NCBI GenBank assembly: GCA_002337045.1
Contig: DDFF01000015.1
Span: 62,001 to 126,000, forward strand
Direction: 5' to 3'
DNA length: 64,000 nt
Source of the DNA: Bacteroidetes bacterium UBA1935
Lineage (GTDB): Bacteria > Bacteroidota > Bacteroidia > Chitinophagales > Chitinophagaceae
The notes beneath the pieces were generated by a model. It ran no database searches and was not told the origin of the DNA. It was given only the letters and a program-made list of their open reading frames with translations. Positions 8,553 through 16,735 of this stretch are shown in pieces (positions within the stretch are counted from its first letter, which is position 1; each line of letters starts with the position of its first letter). Both the position numbers and the translations under genes were made by a program.

Positions 8553-11500
8553 TTAGTCTTCCAGATGCTGCTCTGTTTCGTACCACGGGAATGAATCTGC
8601 ATTCTTGCCCTGCTCCCAATAGAACGGACTGTGTGGCTTGTTGTAGTTGCCGACTTCAGTCATCGTTTCAGCATCATACAGTCTGCCATTCACCATTGTA
8701 TAGCGTATCCTTTCTGTGTTGTAGATATTGTCAAGCGGGTTTTTGTCAAGCACTATAAGGTCTGCAAGTTTGCCTGTTTTCAGTGAGCCAACGTACTGGT
8801 CGAAGCCGAGGCTTTTTGCGGGGTTGATGGTTGCTGTGCGCAGTGCTTCCATAGGTGTCATGCCGCCTTGCGCCATCATCCATATTTCCCAGTGTGCACC
8901 TATGCCTTGTATCTGTCCGTGCGCACCCATATTGATGGTAACGCCTGCATCATTCAGTTTCTTCAGGCTTTTAGATACCAGTATGTGGCCATTCTCATAT
9001 TCTTCTTCAGGTGCCATGATGCGGTGTCTGCTGCGTGTGTCTATCACAGGGCGTGGCGTATAGCGAAGCAGTCTTTCCTTCTCCCAAACATTAGTATGTT
9101 GGTACCAATAGTATTCGCCCGATAGGCCACCATAAGCAACAATGAGTGTTGGGGTGTTGGCAGTGCCTGCACGCTTCCATAATTGTACCACATCATCGTA
9201 GAGTGGCGCTATTGGTATGTTGTGCTCTATGGTTGTGTGTCCGTCCAGTATCATGCTCAGGTTGTGATAGAAGAAAGAACCACCTTCAGGTACCACTTCC
9301 ATCTTCAGTTCGCGGGCAGCTTCTATCACCATCTGCCTTTGTTCGCGGCGTGGTTGGTTGTAGCTCTTCACGCTGAAAGCACCAAATGCTTTTGTACGCA
9401 GCAATGCACTCCTCGCATCTTCATAACTATTGATGACTGCTTTGAAATCTCCATCTGCACCATACAGAATAGTACCTGTAGAGTATACACGAGGGCCAAC
9501 CATCTTGCCTGCTTTTACCAGTTCGCTTTGTGCAAATACAAACTCGCTGTTGGCAGATGGGTCGTGCATGGTAGTGACACCATATGCAAGGTTGGCATAG
9601 TATGGCCAATGTTTCTCGGGGATGATGCCGCTGTTGAAATGCCCTGCGTGCGCATGTGCATCTATCAAACCCGGCATGATTGTTTTGCCGTTGCAATCTA
9701 TCTTCTTTGCGTTTGCAGGTATTGTTACATCAGCAGATTTGCCAATGGCTTTTATGATATTGCCTTCAACTACTATAGTGCCATTATCAATCACGCCGCC
9801 ATCATCCATTGTAATGATGCGTGCATTGGTAAATGCGACTATGCCTTTGGGCTTGTCTGTTTTTGCCGTCAGGTTGATAGCATTGCCTTGTGCAGGAATG
9901 TTGAATGTAGAATCGGGTTTGCCACCAACAAACTGAAAGAGGTCTTTTAAGTTGATGGTATAATATTGGTCATCAAGTGTGTAGTGTAGTTTGCCGCCAT
10001 CGTTGCTCCAGTGCAGGTTATAGCCTGCATCTTTAGATACACGCCTTACGGGGAAGTCTGAAGAATCGCTACCCAATGTAATAGGGCGGCCAGTGTGCGG
10101 GAATGCTGCAATGTACACTTGGTGCAGATTTACATAAGCTACCCAATCGCCATCAGGAGATACGGTAAACTGGCTGCCGTAAGTGCTTTTGAAGATAGTC
10201 TTCTCTTCGTTGCCATCCAGGTTGCAACTGTTGAAAGTCTTATCGAGACCGCCACCTGCATTGTAATAGATGCGTTTGTCGTTTTTGCTGAAAGAAGGTT
10301 TTTCACCTTTGTCTGTTACAAAACTTTCTTTGCCACCGTTTGCGGCCATCAAGTAAATGCCCGGTTTTGCAGTGTAAGCAGGGCCCAGTGTATTGCTGCT
10401 GTTTTCACGTTCGTACACAATCCATTTACCATCGTGAGAGAATGACGGAGTGCGGAAGATGCCCTTCTTGCTATTCAGCTTTTCGTAGCTACCGCTTGCA
10501 ATGTTTGCTTTACAGATGCTTGCACTTGTGCTATCGTTCCAGGAAACGTACACAAGGCTTTTGCCGTCGGGAGAGAAAGACGGTTCGTATTCAAATTCTT
10601 TGGAGTCTGTGATGCGTGTTGGTTTACCATCGGGCAATGCTTTTTTGTAGATGTGTCCCAATGCACTGAATACGAGCCATTTACCATCAGGCGATGTTGT
10701 TGCATGCCTGATGACGTGGACGTTGAACCTGTCAGGATTCATGTCTTGCGCAAAGCGCACTGTTTCTGATATCTTCTGTTTTACATCGCAGGTAAAAGGA
10801 ATGTCTGTAGCTGTGTTGGGTTTGTTTACATCTACTTTCTTTATTTTACCGCCTGCCCATATAATAATGTGGTTGTCATCGGGTGTCCATGCAAAGCCTG
10901 TGTAGAGGCCGAATGTAGACCATGCTTCCTGCTGGTCTTTAGAAAGGTTGTTGTACACAGGCCATTCTTCACCTGTTTTCAGGTTACGCAGATACAGTAC
11001 TGATTTTGTGCGAACCCTTTTTACAAATGCCAGCAGCTTACCACTATGCGATACCTGCGGACGCACAGCACCACCCGGGCCACCTGTTACCGTTTCAGAA
11101 GTTCCTTTCTCACGGTCGAAGCGCTTGATGACGAATATCTGTTCGTTCGGGTTTTTGTTGTATTGAAAATAGCCACCTGGGTACATATCCTCGCTATAGT
11201 ACACATAGCGTCCGTCGGGCGATACGCAAGGTTCGTTTACATCCTGTTGGTCGTTTTTCTTTACGGTCAGTTGCAGGCCGTTGCCACCGTTTGTATGGTA
11301 CATCCACATTTCGCCCGCACCCAGTGAACGGGTAGATGTGAAATGTTTGCGTGCTACTATGTATTTACCATCGGGTGTCCACACGGCATTGTTCAGCAGA
11401 CGGAAGTTTTCTTTGGTTATCTGCTTGGCATTGCTGCCGTCGCGGTTCATAATCCATATATTATCGCCACCACCTGCATCTGAAGTGAAAGATATCTTCT

Positions 11501-11786
11501 TGCCATCGGGGCTGAAACGTGGCTGCACTTCTATAGCCTTGCCTTGGCGCAACATTTTGGCCTTACCACCAGTAGCGGGTATGATGTATATATCGCCCAA
11601 CAGGTCGAACACGATGTCTTTGCCATCGGGAGAGATGTCAACGTTCAGCCATGTGCCCTCATTTACCGTGAAGGCAACTTCTTTTTGCGGTCCGCCGGGA
11701 TTTTCAATATCCCATTTCTTTTTATCGCCGGCCAGTGCACAAACAGGTATCAGTAAGGCTGCAGCCAGCAATTTTCTGAAGGTCAT
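8553..11786 (-). CDS. Exported beta-propeller/amidohydrolase fusion protein
   Basis: 1077 aa from the ATG at 11786; the open frame continues to 12068 but only this Met gives a signal peptide (MTFRKLLAAALLIPVCALAG). Residues about 30-650 carry repeated WD40-like/TolB (PD40) blades with SPDGK motifs (for example FSPDGKKISFTSDAGG). Residues about 660-1077 form an amidohydrolase barrel: the metal motif DAHAHAGHF, later MEVVPEG, a GHTTIEH motif, and the C-terminal GKLADLIVLDKNPL typical of this superfamily. It is likely a periplasmic, metal-dependent hydrolase. Similar long TolB-amidohydrolase proteins are widespread in Bacteroidota but of unknown substrate; peptidase or imidazolonepropionase-like names in databases are only analogies. 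Confidence 0.88.
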   Translation of the reverse strand: MTFRKLLAAALLIPVCALAGDKKKWDIENPGGPQKEVAFTVNEGTWLNVDISPDGKDIVFDLLGDIYIIPATGGKAKMLRQGKAIEVQPRFSPDGKKISFTSDAGGGDNIWIMNRDGSNAKQITKENFRLLNNAVWTPDGKYIVARKHFTSTRSLGAGEMWMYHTNGGNGLQLTVKKNDQQDVNEPCVSPDGRYVYYSEDMYPGGYFQYNKNPNEQIFVIKRFDREKGTSETVTGGPGGAVRPQVSHSGKLLAFVKRVRTKSVLYLRNLKTGEEWPVYNNLSKDQQEAWSTFGLYTGFAWTPDDNHIIIWAGGKIKKVDVNKPNTATDIPFTCDVKQKISETVRFAQDMNPDRFNVHVIRHATTSPDGKWLVFSALGHIYKKALPDGKPTRITDSKEFEYEPSFSPDGKSLVYVSWNDSTSASICKANIASGSYEKLNSKKGIFRTPSFSHDGKWIVYERENSSNTLGPAYTAKPGIYLMAANGGKESFVTDKGEKPSFSKNDKRIYYNAGGGLDKTFNSCNLDGNEEKTIFKSTYGSQFTVSPDGDWVAYVNLHQVYIAAFPHTGRPITLGSDSSDFPVRRVSKDAGYNLHWSNDGGKLHYTLDDQYYTINLKDLFQFVGGKPDSTFNIPAQGNAINLTAKTDKPKGIVAFTNARIITMDDGGVIDNGTIVVEGNIIKAIGKSADVTIPANAKKIDCNGKTIMPGLIDAHAHAGHFNSGIIPEKHWPYYANLAYGVTTMHDPSANSEFVFAQSELVKAGKMVGPRVYSTGTILYGADGDFKAVINSYEDARSALLRTKAFGAFSVKSYNQPRREQRQMVIEAARELKMEVVPEGGSFFYHNLSMILDGHTTIEHNIPIAPLYDDVVQLWKRAGTANTPTLIVAYGGLSGEYYWYQHTNVWEKERLLRYTPRPVIDTRSRHRIMAPEEEYENGHILVSKSLKKLNDAGVTINMGAHGQIQGIGAHWEIWMMAQGGMTPMEALRTATINPAKSLGFDQYVGSLKTGKLADLIVLDKNPLDNIYNTERIRYTMVNGRLYDAETMTEVGNYNKPHSPFYWEQGKNADSFPWYETEQHLED

Positions 11787-11907
11787 ACAAATATGATTTT
11801 GCTTAAAGATAGTAAAGCAAGCATGGGAAAGAAAACCAATATAGGGTGAAAGCACGGGGGAGTTGGTGGCAGAAAAGGCTGTATATTTATTTAAAGCATC
11901 AAACGCT

Positions 11908-13374
11908 ATGAAGAAGTATAGCCGTAAGCAGTTTATACAAATGAGCGCTGGCACCGGTGTAGCCCTGTGGTTGGCAGCATGTGGTGTAGATGGTGGTAAT
12001 GAGGAGAAAGGCTCAGATACTAAGACCGAACCCACGCCTGCCAATGTGCCCGACAAAGTAGTGGACAAGCCTGCTGTTGAGCTGATAGATAAGAACGATG
12101 TGCGCTATGATGCATTGCGCAAGGGGTTTAATACACGTATAGATAAGAAACCGCTGATAATAGCCCTGTGTAAAACAACGGAAGATGTTGCAGAAGCTGT
12201 GCGCTATGCCAAAGCAAAAGGGCTGCCTGTGGCGGTAAAGAGTGGCGGGCATTGTATGGAAGGCTATTCGTGCAATGATGATGGGATGGTGATAAACCTC
12301 TCTATGATGAACAAGATAGAGTGGCTGGAAGACGGGAAGATAAAAGCAGGTCCGGGTTGTTTGCTGAGCCATGTGTATGATGAGATACTACCCAAAGGAG
12401 TGATACTGCCTGCGGGTTCTTGTGCTACCGTTGCACTCGGTGGGCTGACATTGGGTGGTGGTTATGGTATCTTTTCTCGCAAGCATGGGCTGACATGCGA
12501 CCACCTGCTGGAGGCTACCATGGTGGATGGTAACGGTAATATCGTTTCTGCAAAAGATGATGAAGAATTGCTGTGGGCACTGCGTGGCGGCGGTACGGGC
12601 AACTTCGGGATAGTGACAGAGATGGTATACCGCACACACGAAGCACCGAAGACACTACAGGCACACTACCTGAAAGCACGCAAACTGGATGCAGAACGTG
12701 CAGCATCGATACTGCAGAAATGGATGGAGGTGACGGCGAAGCTGCCTGCCGAATGTTTCTCGGGCTATGTGCTGAATGGTAGTACGCTGAACATACTGAT
12801 AACAAATTATGGTGAACACAGTGTGGCATTTCAGGGATTGCTGAAAGAGTTGGCAGATGTAATGGACCAGTTCCGTAGCAGCAGCCGTGGCGATTTGCAG
12901 CATATGCTGCGCAATTACTATGGTGTAGGCAAGCCATTGTATTTCCGCAATTCATCGGCAGGGTTCTTTAACGGATATGCAGATGTGGAACCGTTTATAA
13001 AAGAAGCATTGGCAAAAGTGGTAGCTACGCCGGGTATGATATATCAGGTAAATACATTGGGTGGTAAGGTGCGCGATGCTGCTGCTGAAAAAGGCTCGTG
13101 CTTTCCGCACAGGGGGTATGAGTTTGTGTCTGAAATACAGGCATACAGCACCACGCCGACGCAACATGAACGCACGGCAGTATGTACTACAGAGGTGCTA
13201 AGGCTGACAAAGCAAAGCGGCATCAATACGCAGTATGTAAACTATTGCAGTGCGGAGTTTGAAGACTGGGAGCATGCCTACTACGGAGAGAACTATAAAC
13301 GCCTGCAAGCCATTAAAAAGAAATATGATGCGGATGATGTAATAAGGCACCCGCAGAGTGTGAGGGTGGGGTAG
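11908..13374 (+). CDS. Berberine-bridge-type FAD-linked oxidoreductase, Tat/lipoprotein-like N-terminus
   Basis: 488 aa from the ATG at 11908 (a TTG at 11863 is less likely). The N-terminus has a signal with a lipobox (WLAACG). The FAD_binding_4 domain follows, with the 8-alpha-histidyl attachment His in KSGGHCMEGYS (His115) and the second flavin-linking Cys in PAGSCATVALGG (Cys172). This predicts bicovalently bound FAD as in BBE-like oxidases and hexose/oligosaccharide oxidases. A C-terminal BBE motif (YYGENYKRLQAIKKKYD ... then PQSV) completes the family signature. Substrate unknown. Divergent from the propeller-amidohydrolase gene. Confidence 0.9.
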   Translation: MKKYSRKQFIQMSAGTGVALWLAACGVDGGNEEKGSDTKTEPTPANVPDKVVDKPAVELIDKNDVRYDALRKGFNTRIDKKPLIIALCKTTEDVAEAVRYAKAKGLPVAVKSGGHCMEGYSCNDDGMVINLSMMNKIEWLEDGKIKAGPGCLLSHVYDEILPKGVILPAGSCATVALGGLTLGGGYGIFSRKHGLTCDHLLEATMVDGNGNIVSAKDDEELLWALRGGGTGNFGIVTEMVYRTHEAPKTLQAHYLKARKLDAERAASILQKWMEVTAKLPAECFSGYVLNGSTLNILITNYGEHSVAFQGLLKELADVMDQFRSSSRGDLQHMLRNYYGVGKPLYFRNSSAGFFNGYADVEPFIKEALAKVVATPGMIYQVNTLGGKVRDAAAEKGSCFPHRGYEFVSEIQAYSTTPTQHERTAVCTTEVLRLTKQSGINTQYVNYCSAEFEDWEHAYYGENYKRLQAIKKKYDADDVIRHPQSVRVG

Positions 13375-13417
13375 AGGGTATGGTTAAGAATACATGCAAC
13401 GAAGAAAAATAAACAAT

Positions 13418-13756
13418 ATGGAAGCAATAGAATTTGTAGGAAAACTAAAAGAGCGAGTAATTGAAAATGATAACAAAGTATATCATAGTTTGCTTGAAAC
13501 AACAATAGAAGCAAAAGACCCAATTTGGCAAGGGGTGTTGCTTGTTTATAAAAATATGACCGAAGCTCAAAGATTGACATTTTTACAGTTTATACGTATG
13601 ATTCAAGTAAATACACTTTCTCATATATTAGGGATATTAGACGGTACGACTTCTTTTTCTGAGAATGATGTGAATTTTGTTCTTAAAACAGAAGAAAAGG
13701 ACGAAAAGATTAATGGTTATTTGCAGGATATTTTTTTAGAAATGGAAGAAGTGTAG
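13418..13756 (+). CDS. Hypothetical protein
   Basis: 112 aa from the ATG at 13418 (an in-frame ATG at 13394 would add 8 residues). Predicted mostly helical and acidic (EAIEFVGKLKERVIENDN..., ending DIFLEMEEV), with no signal peptide or membrane segment. No family recognised. It stands alone between the FAD oxidoreductase and a hairpin-rich intergenic region. Confidence 0.6.
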   Translation: MEAIEFVGKLKERVIENDNKVYHSLLETTIEAKDPIWQGVLLVYKNMTEAQRLTFLQFIRMIQVNTLSHILGILDGTTSFSENDVNFVLKTEEKDEKINGYLQDIFLEMEEV

Positions 13757-13801
13757 TTCCTGTCTTTGCCCTTGCTATTCTGAATGTTCCGTAGGGCATT
13801 G

Positions 13802-13943
13802 GGAATTTGAAATAGTACTCCGTTCTCTGAACGGCATTTATGGTACTGCTGTATACCTTTGCATCAGCAGCTGTATTTCAAATTCCGTTTACAAAACGGC
13901 ATTTCATCACTTATTCAAGATGCCTTTCCGAACATCTTGAATA
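13802..13943. repeat. Cluster of nested inverted repeats
   Basis: Non-coding stretch with five inverted repeats. A 13-bp perfect arm pair ggaatttgaaata (13802-13814)/tatttcaaattcc (13874-13886) encloses agtac/gtact (13814-13818/13843-13847) and ccgtt/aacgg (13820-13824/13830-13834). It is followed by ccgttt/aaacgg (13885-13890/13894-13899) and an 11-bp hairpin tattcaagatg/catcttgaata (13912-13922/13933-13943). The layout suggests a folded RNA or a REP/MITE-like element; the last hairpin could also act as a terminator. Confidence 0.6.
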
Positions 13944-13998
13944 GCATGAATTTCTCAAATGATTGATTTTTTATATCATTGTATGTAAATATTATAAA

Positions 13999-14427
13999 AT
14001 GAAAAGAATAATACCTATAGTATTGTCAGTGGCCCTATTAGCTGTTAGTAGTTGCAAAAAGTTTGAAGAAACTGTAAATAAAGTAGCAACGAAAGGTTCT
14101 CTTTCCTGTACTGCAAATGGCAGAACATATACAGCAGGCACCGTTGGTGTAACGGTGACAGATAATACCTTTATGCTTAGAGGTTCGCAGATGTCTGATG
14201 AGGAGTCTTTAGATATAGACCTTCTGAAATATAAAGGGCCAGGTAAGTACGAGTTGTCATATATGTATAACGGTGCAACATATCGTGATTCAAAAACGCA
14301 CAACGCTGTATATGGTGAAATAGAAGTTATCAGTACGGGAGATAAAAGCGCAAAGGGTACTTTCTATTTCCAGACAGACGATAGTGTGATGGTAAAAGAT
14401 GGTAAGTTTGATGTGAAGTGGGAGTAG
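13999..14427 (+). CDS. Small lipoprotein, hypothetical
   Basis: 142 aa from the ATG at 13999; the in-frame upstream codon at 13963 gives an unlikely N-terminus. The signal peptide MKRIIPIVLSVALLAVSSC ends in a lipobox with Cys19. The mature domain (SLSCTANGRTYTAG..., YKGPGKYELSYMYNGATYR) has alternating beta-strand patterns resembling small beta-sandwich lipoproteins common in Bacteroidota. No specific function can be assigned. Confidence 0.75.
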   Translation: MKRIIPIVLSVALLAVSSCKKFEETVNKVATKGSLSCTANGRTYTAGTVGVTVTDNTFMLRGSQMSDEESLDIDLLKYKGPGKYELSYMYNGATYRDSKTHNAVYGEIEVISTGDKSAKGTFYFQTDDSVMVKDGKFDVKWE

Positions 14428-14456
14428 TAGCTTAGAAACTCATTTAGATACACAAT

Positions 14457-14651
14457 ATGAATATGGAAAAAAGCAAAGCACCGATATTTACTATGTGGAT
14501 AGTAGCTATCATTGTAGGTGTGGCACTGTACAAGCAATTTGATTTTGATGCCATGCGGTTTAAGAATACTGCATTGGCTATAGTTTATATGGCAACCTTT
14601 GTGTTTGCTGTTTATGTACTCATTAAAAACAGGAAAAAGAAAACGGAATAA
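14457..14651 (+). CDS. Small two-helix membrane protein
   Basis: 64 aa with two hydrophobic segments (FTMWIVAIIVGVALY and ALAIVYMATFVFAVYVLI) and a basic C-terminal tail (KNRKKKTE), predicted to lie in the inner membrane. It follows the lipoprotein gene by 29 nt and ends on a strong terminator. No family recognised. Confidence 0.6.
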   Translation: MNMEKSKAPIFTMWIVAIIVGVALYKQFDFDAMRFKNTALAIVYMATFVFAVYVLIKNRKKKTE

Positions 14652-14684
14652 ATAAAGCCTGCCAATTGGCAGGCTTTATTTATT
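14647..14684. terminator. Strong bidirectional palindromic terminator
   Basis: A 19-bp perfect self-complementary stem centred at 14665/14666 (core gcctgccaattggcaggc) with flanking A and T runs. It overlaps the stop codon of the small membrane protein and faces the convergent gene at 14720. Confidence 0.88.
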
Positions 14685-14719
14685 AGCAGGGAAAGTTATT
14701 CCTTTTAGCAATCCTTTGG

Positions 14720-15394
14720 TTAATATGTAAAATTAGCATCTCGGGTTAATTCACTTTTGTTTAAGTTGAGGTCTTTGCTGAATATGTCAGTCAATACTTT
14801 TTCAACCTGTTGTTTATTGAATGTATTGGGGTTTCGTCGCGATTGTAAGTAGTTTTCTCGCATCACTTTCTCTGCAAGTTCTCCCATTGTTTGCACATCA
14901 AGCTCTTTGCCGAGTTTATTTGCAACCCAGAATCCAGCAATTGAAAATGTCAGTCCTGAAAGCCCCATAGCCCACTGAATAAAAAGTGCAACAATAGAAG
15001 TAAGCAATAGAATGAGAAGTGCCCAAATTACCCAATATGGTGGGCGTAAGATGTTCAGTTTAAAACCAACTAGCTTCTCCCATTCGTTGTTTAAGTCATG
15101 CCTGTTTCGTTTTGGTAAGAGATCTATAAGCAGGGTGCCAGGAGTGATAGTATTTTTATCGATACCGATTGTTGCTGCTATAGCATTGCGTAGTTTATAA
15201 AAAGCCTGCTGGCTGGTACAGTCATTAGCATCTGCAAGTTGTATTTTATTGGTGATATGGTCGCAGAGTTCGCCAAATTTTTTGACATTGATCAACTCTT
15301 TGCCAACAAATTTGATATTAAACGAAGTCTCTACTTTTTTGAGCACGTCTTCAATATCGTCTGGGTCAAAATCCTTTAGTTTGTATTCTTTCAT
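14720..15394 (-). CDS. Hypothetical membrane protein with soluble N-terminal domain
   Basis: 224 aa from the ATG at 15394; a GTG at 15409 would add five residues. The N-terminal about 110 residues are helical and charged (DPDDIEDVLKKVETSFNIKF...), vaguely like an acyl-carrier-protein-type four-helix bundle, but I see no DSL phosphopantetheine site. Two membrane helices follow near residues 120-160 (WVIWALLILLLTSIVALFIQ; LSGLTFSIAGFWVANKL), then a cytoplasmic tail. It lies 38 nt downstream of the next gene on the same strand, so the two are probably co-transcribed. Function unknown. Confidence 0.6.
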   Translation of the reverse strand: MKEYKLKDFDPDDIEDVLKKVETSFNIKFVGKELINVKKFGELCDHITNKIQLADANDCTSQQAFYKLRNAIAATIGIDKNTITPGTLLIDLLPKRNRHDLNNEWEKLVGFKLNILRPPYWVIWALLILLLTSIVALFIQWAMGLSGLTFSIAGFWVANKLGKELDVQTMGELAEKVMRENYLQSRRNPNTFNKQQVEKVLTDIFSKDLNLNKSELTRDANFTY

Positions 15395-15432
15395 CGTTAC
15401 AGGCTTCACGAATTTAACTCATATCATGCAAC

Positions 15433-16278
15433 TTAAAATACTGTGTCCTCTTCGAATCCTTTCGTTGTTAAGTCCCTCATTTCAGTAAGTTCTTTTGTAA
15501 ACTTTCGTCCGATTGAATCATCAAAATAGTCCCCCATTCCTGTTGTTGAAGCTGCCAGAAATTTTCTAGCTAACATCACACAAGTCAGACAATAGCTAAC
15601 ATCAATGTCATTGTCGAGGCCTCGTCCTTTCTCGTTATTAACCCTTTCGAACGACAAAGGCAGTGCATGTGCAAGATTTGATAGTAACCTATATGTGCCA
15701 GTAAGGTTTTTGCAAATAGGTAAATCGCTTTCGAAGTCAGCTTTTGTTTTGTACATTTCATACCAATTTAAAGCTTTCTTTCTTTGTGATTCTTTCAAGT
15801 GGGACAAAAAATCGTGGTGGCGGATTGTGTCCTTTTGCTCCGTAATTCCACTTTCGAACTTCTTTGCTTCATCACTGTCGATATAAGCTTTTCGAATCGA
15901 GTACCACTCAATATTTTTATGAAGCTGTAGTAATTGAAACCTTAAGTCTGCTTCTTGTTCAGAAACACGCTCAATTCCAAAGTAATGCAAACTTAGGTAG
16001 CCTTCTATTATATTCCTTGTAAGAGATGCAATCGAACCGACATCCCACAAATAGCCATCAGGATTAGAAATTGTTGGCTTTGGTAGAATTGTCAAAAGAG
16101 ACATTCCAGTTAAAGTCTGGCGATTAAATATCTTGGTAGCGCGGATGCCTCTTCCGTCAGTCTTAATTCCTCCTTGGTTTTCAGAAATTAATAGAGTAAT
16201 TGACAAAGCCTTTGCATACAGGTCTGCTTCCTCGATATAGTCAGTCAATACTTGAGATATCTGTTTTTTCGTGCTCAT
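15433..16278 (-). CDS. Hypothetical helical protein
   Basis: 281 aa, soluble, mostly alpha-helical, without a signal peptide. It contains YLWDVGSIASLTRNIIEGYL and SDLPICKNLTGTYRLLSNLAHA, an arrangement reminiscent of HEPN/DUF5677-like bundles. I do not see the RX4-6H RNase motif of HEPN toxins, so no activity is proposed. It is upstream of the 224-aa membrane protein in the same orientation. Both genes lie just outside the left edge of the genomic island, in the region that was downstream of tRNA-Ser before the insertion. Confidence 0.6.
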   Translation of the reverse strand: MSTKKQISQVLTDYIEEADLYAKALSITLLISENQGGIKTDGRGIRATKIFNRQTLTGMSLLTILPKPTISNPDGYLWDVGSIASLTRNIIEGYLSLHYFGIERVSEQEADLRFQLLQLHKNIEWYSIRKAYIDSDEAKKFESGITEQKDTIRHHDFLSHLKESQRKKALNWYEMYKTKADFESDLPICKNLTGTYRLLSNLAHALPLSFERVNNEKGRGLDNDIDVSYCLTCVMLARKFLAASTTGMGDYFDDSIGRKFTKELTEMRDLTTKGFEEDTVF

Positions 16279-16385
16279 GCTAGTTCAATAAATCGTTATG
16301 AATATCAGGCTTGAGAAGCAAAATAAAAAAATGTCAAGGACAGTCTATCTTGTTCCACGACTAAAGGTTCTTCGTTGAAAGATAA

Positions 16386-16420
16386 AATAAAAAGCCTCAC
16401 ATTTTGAGAGGCTTTTTATT
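16386..16420 (-). terminator. Displaced terminator of the ancestral tRNA-Ser gene
   Basis: Perfect stem aataaaaagcctc / gaggctttttatt with a 9-nt loop and T-run on the minus strand. It directly abuts the tRNA-Ser 3'-end copy at 16421-16438, exactly where the terminator of a minus-strand tRNA would be expected. The intact tRNA-Ser is now 39 kb away, at the other end of the island. Confidence 0.75.
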
Positions 16421-16438
16421 TCTGCGGAGAGAGAGGGA
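16421..16438. other. Left attachment-site core (tRNA-Ser 3'-end duplicate)
   Basis: tctgcggagagagaggga matches tctgcggagaaagaggga at 55779-55796 in 17 of 18 positions. Read on the minus strand it restores tRNA bases 66-73 with seven Watson-Crick acceptor pairs, so it is probably the original chromosomal copy. Confidence 0.72.
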
Positions 16439-16735
16439 CAACTTTCGAACAATTTAATAGGAGGATTAAAGGCTATTTGCGAGTTCTATTAATAGTTCGA
16501 GCCAAATAGACATTACTCAATACGTGTGTTTCTATGTTTTCAGGATATTTGTAGTAACAAAGTCTGTGGTTTAAATAGTATGCGAATAATTAAGGTAATA
16601 ATTATGATTAATTTTGAATTTCCTACTATATTGTATACAGTAGAATATTAAGTCAGACTGGTAGTAACAATAACTTGCATAATTGGATTGTGTGCGAGTC
16701 TTCATAGGGGTAAAATCTTAGATATATAAAATTAA

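Noticed and set aside
11787..12068. N-terminal extension of the propeller-amidohydrolase
   Set aside because: The in-frame start at 12068 would place 94 residues, overlapping the divergent FAD gene, ahead of a perfect signal peptide at 11786.
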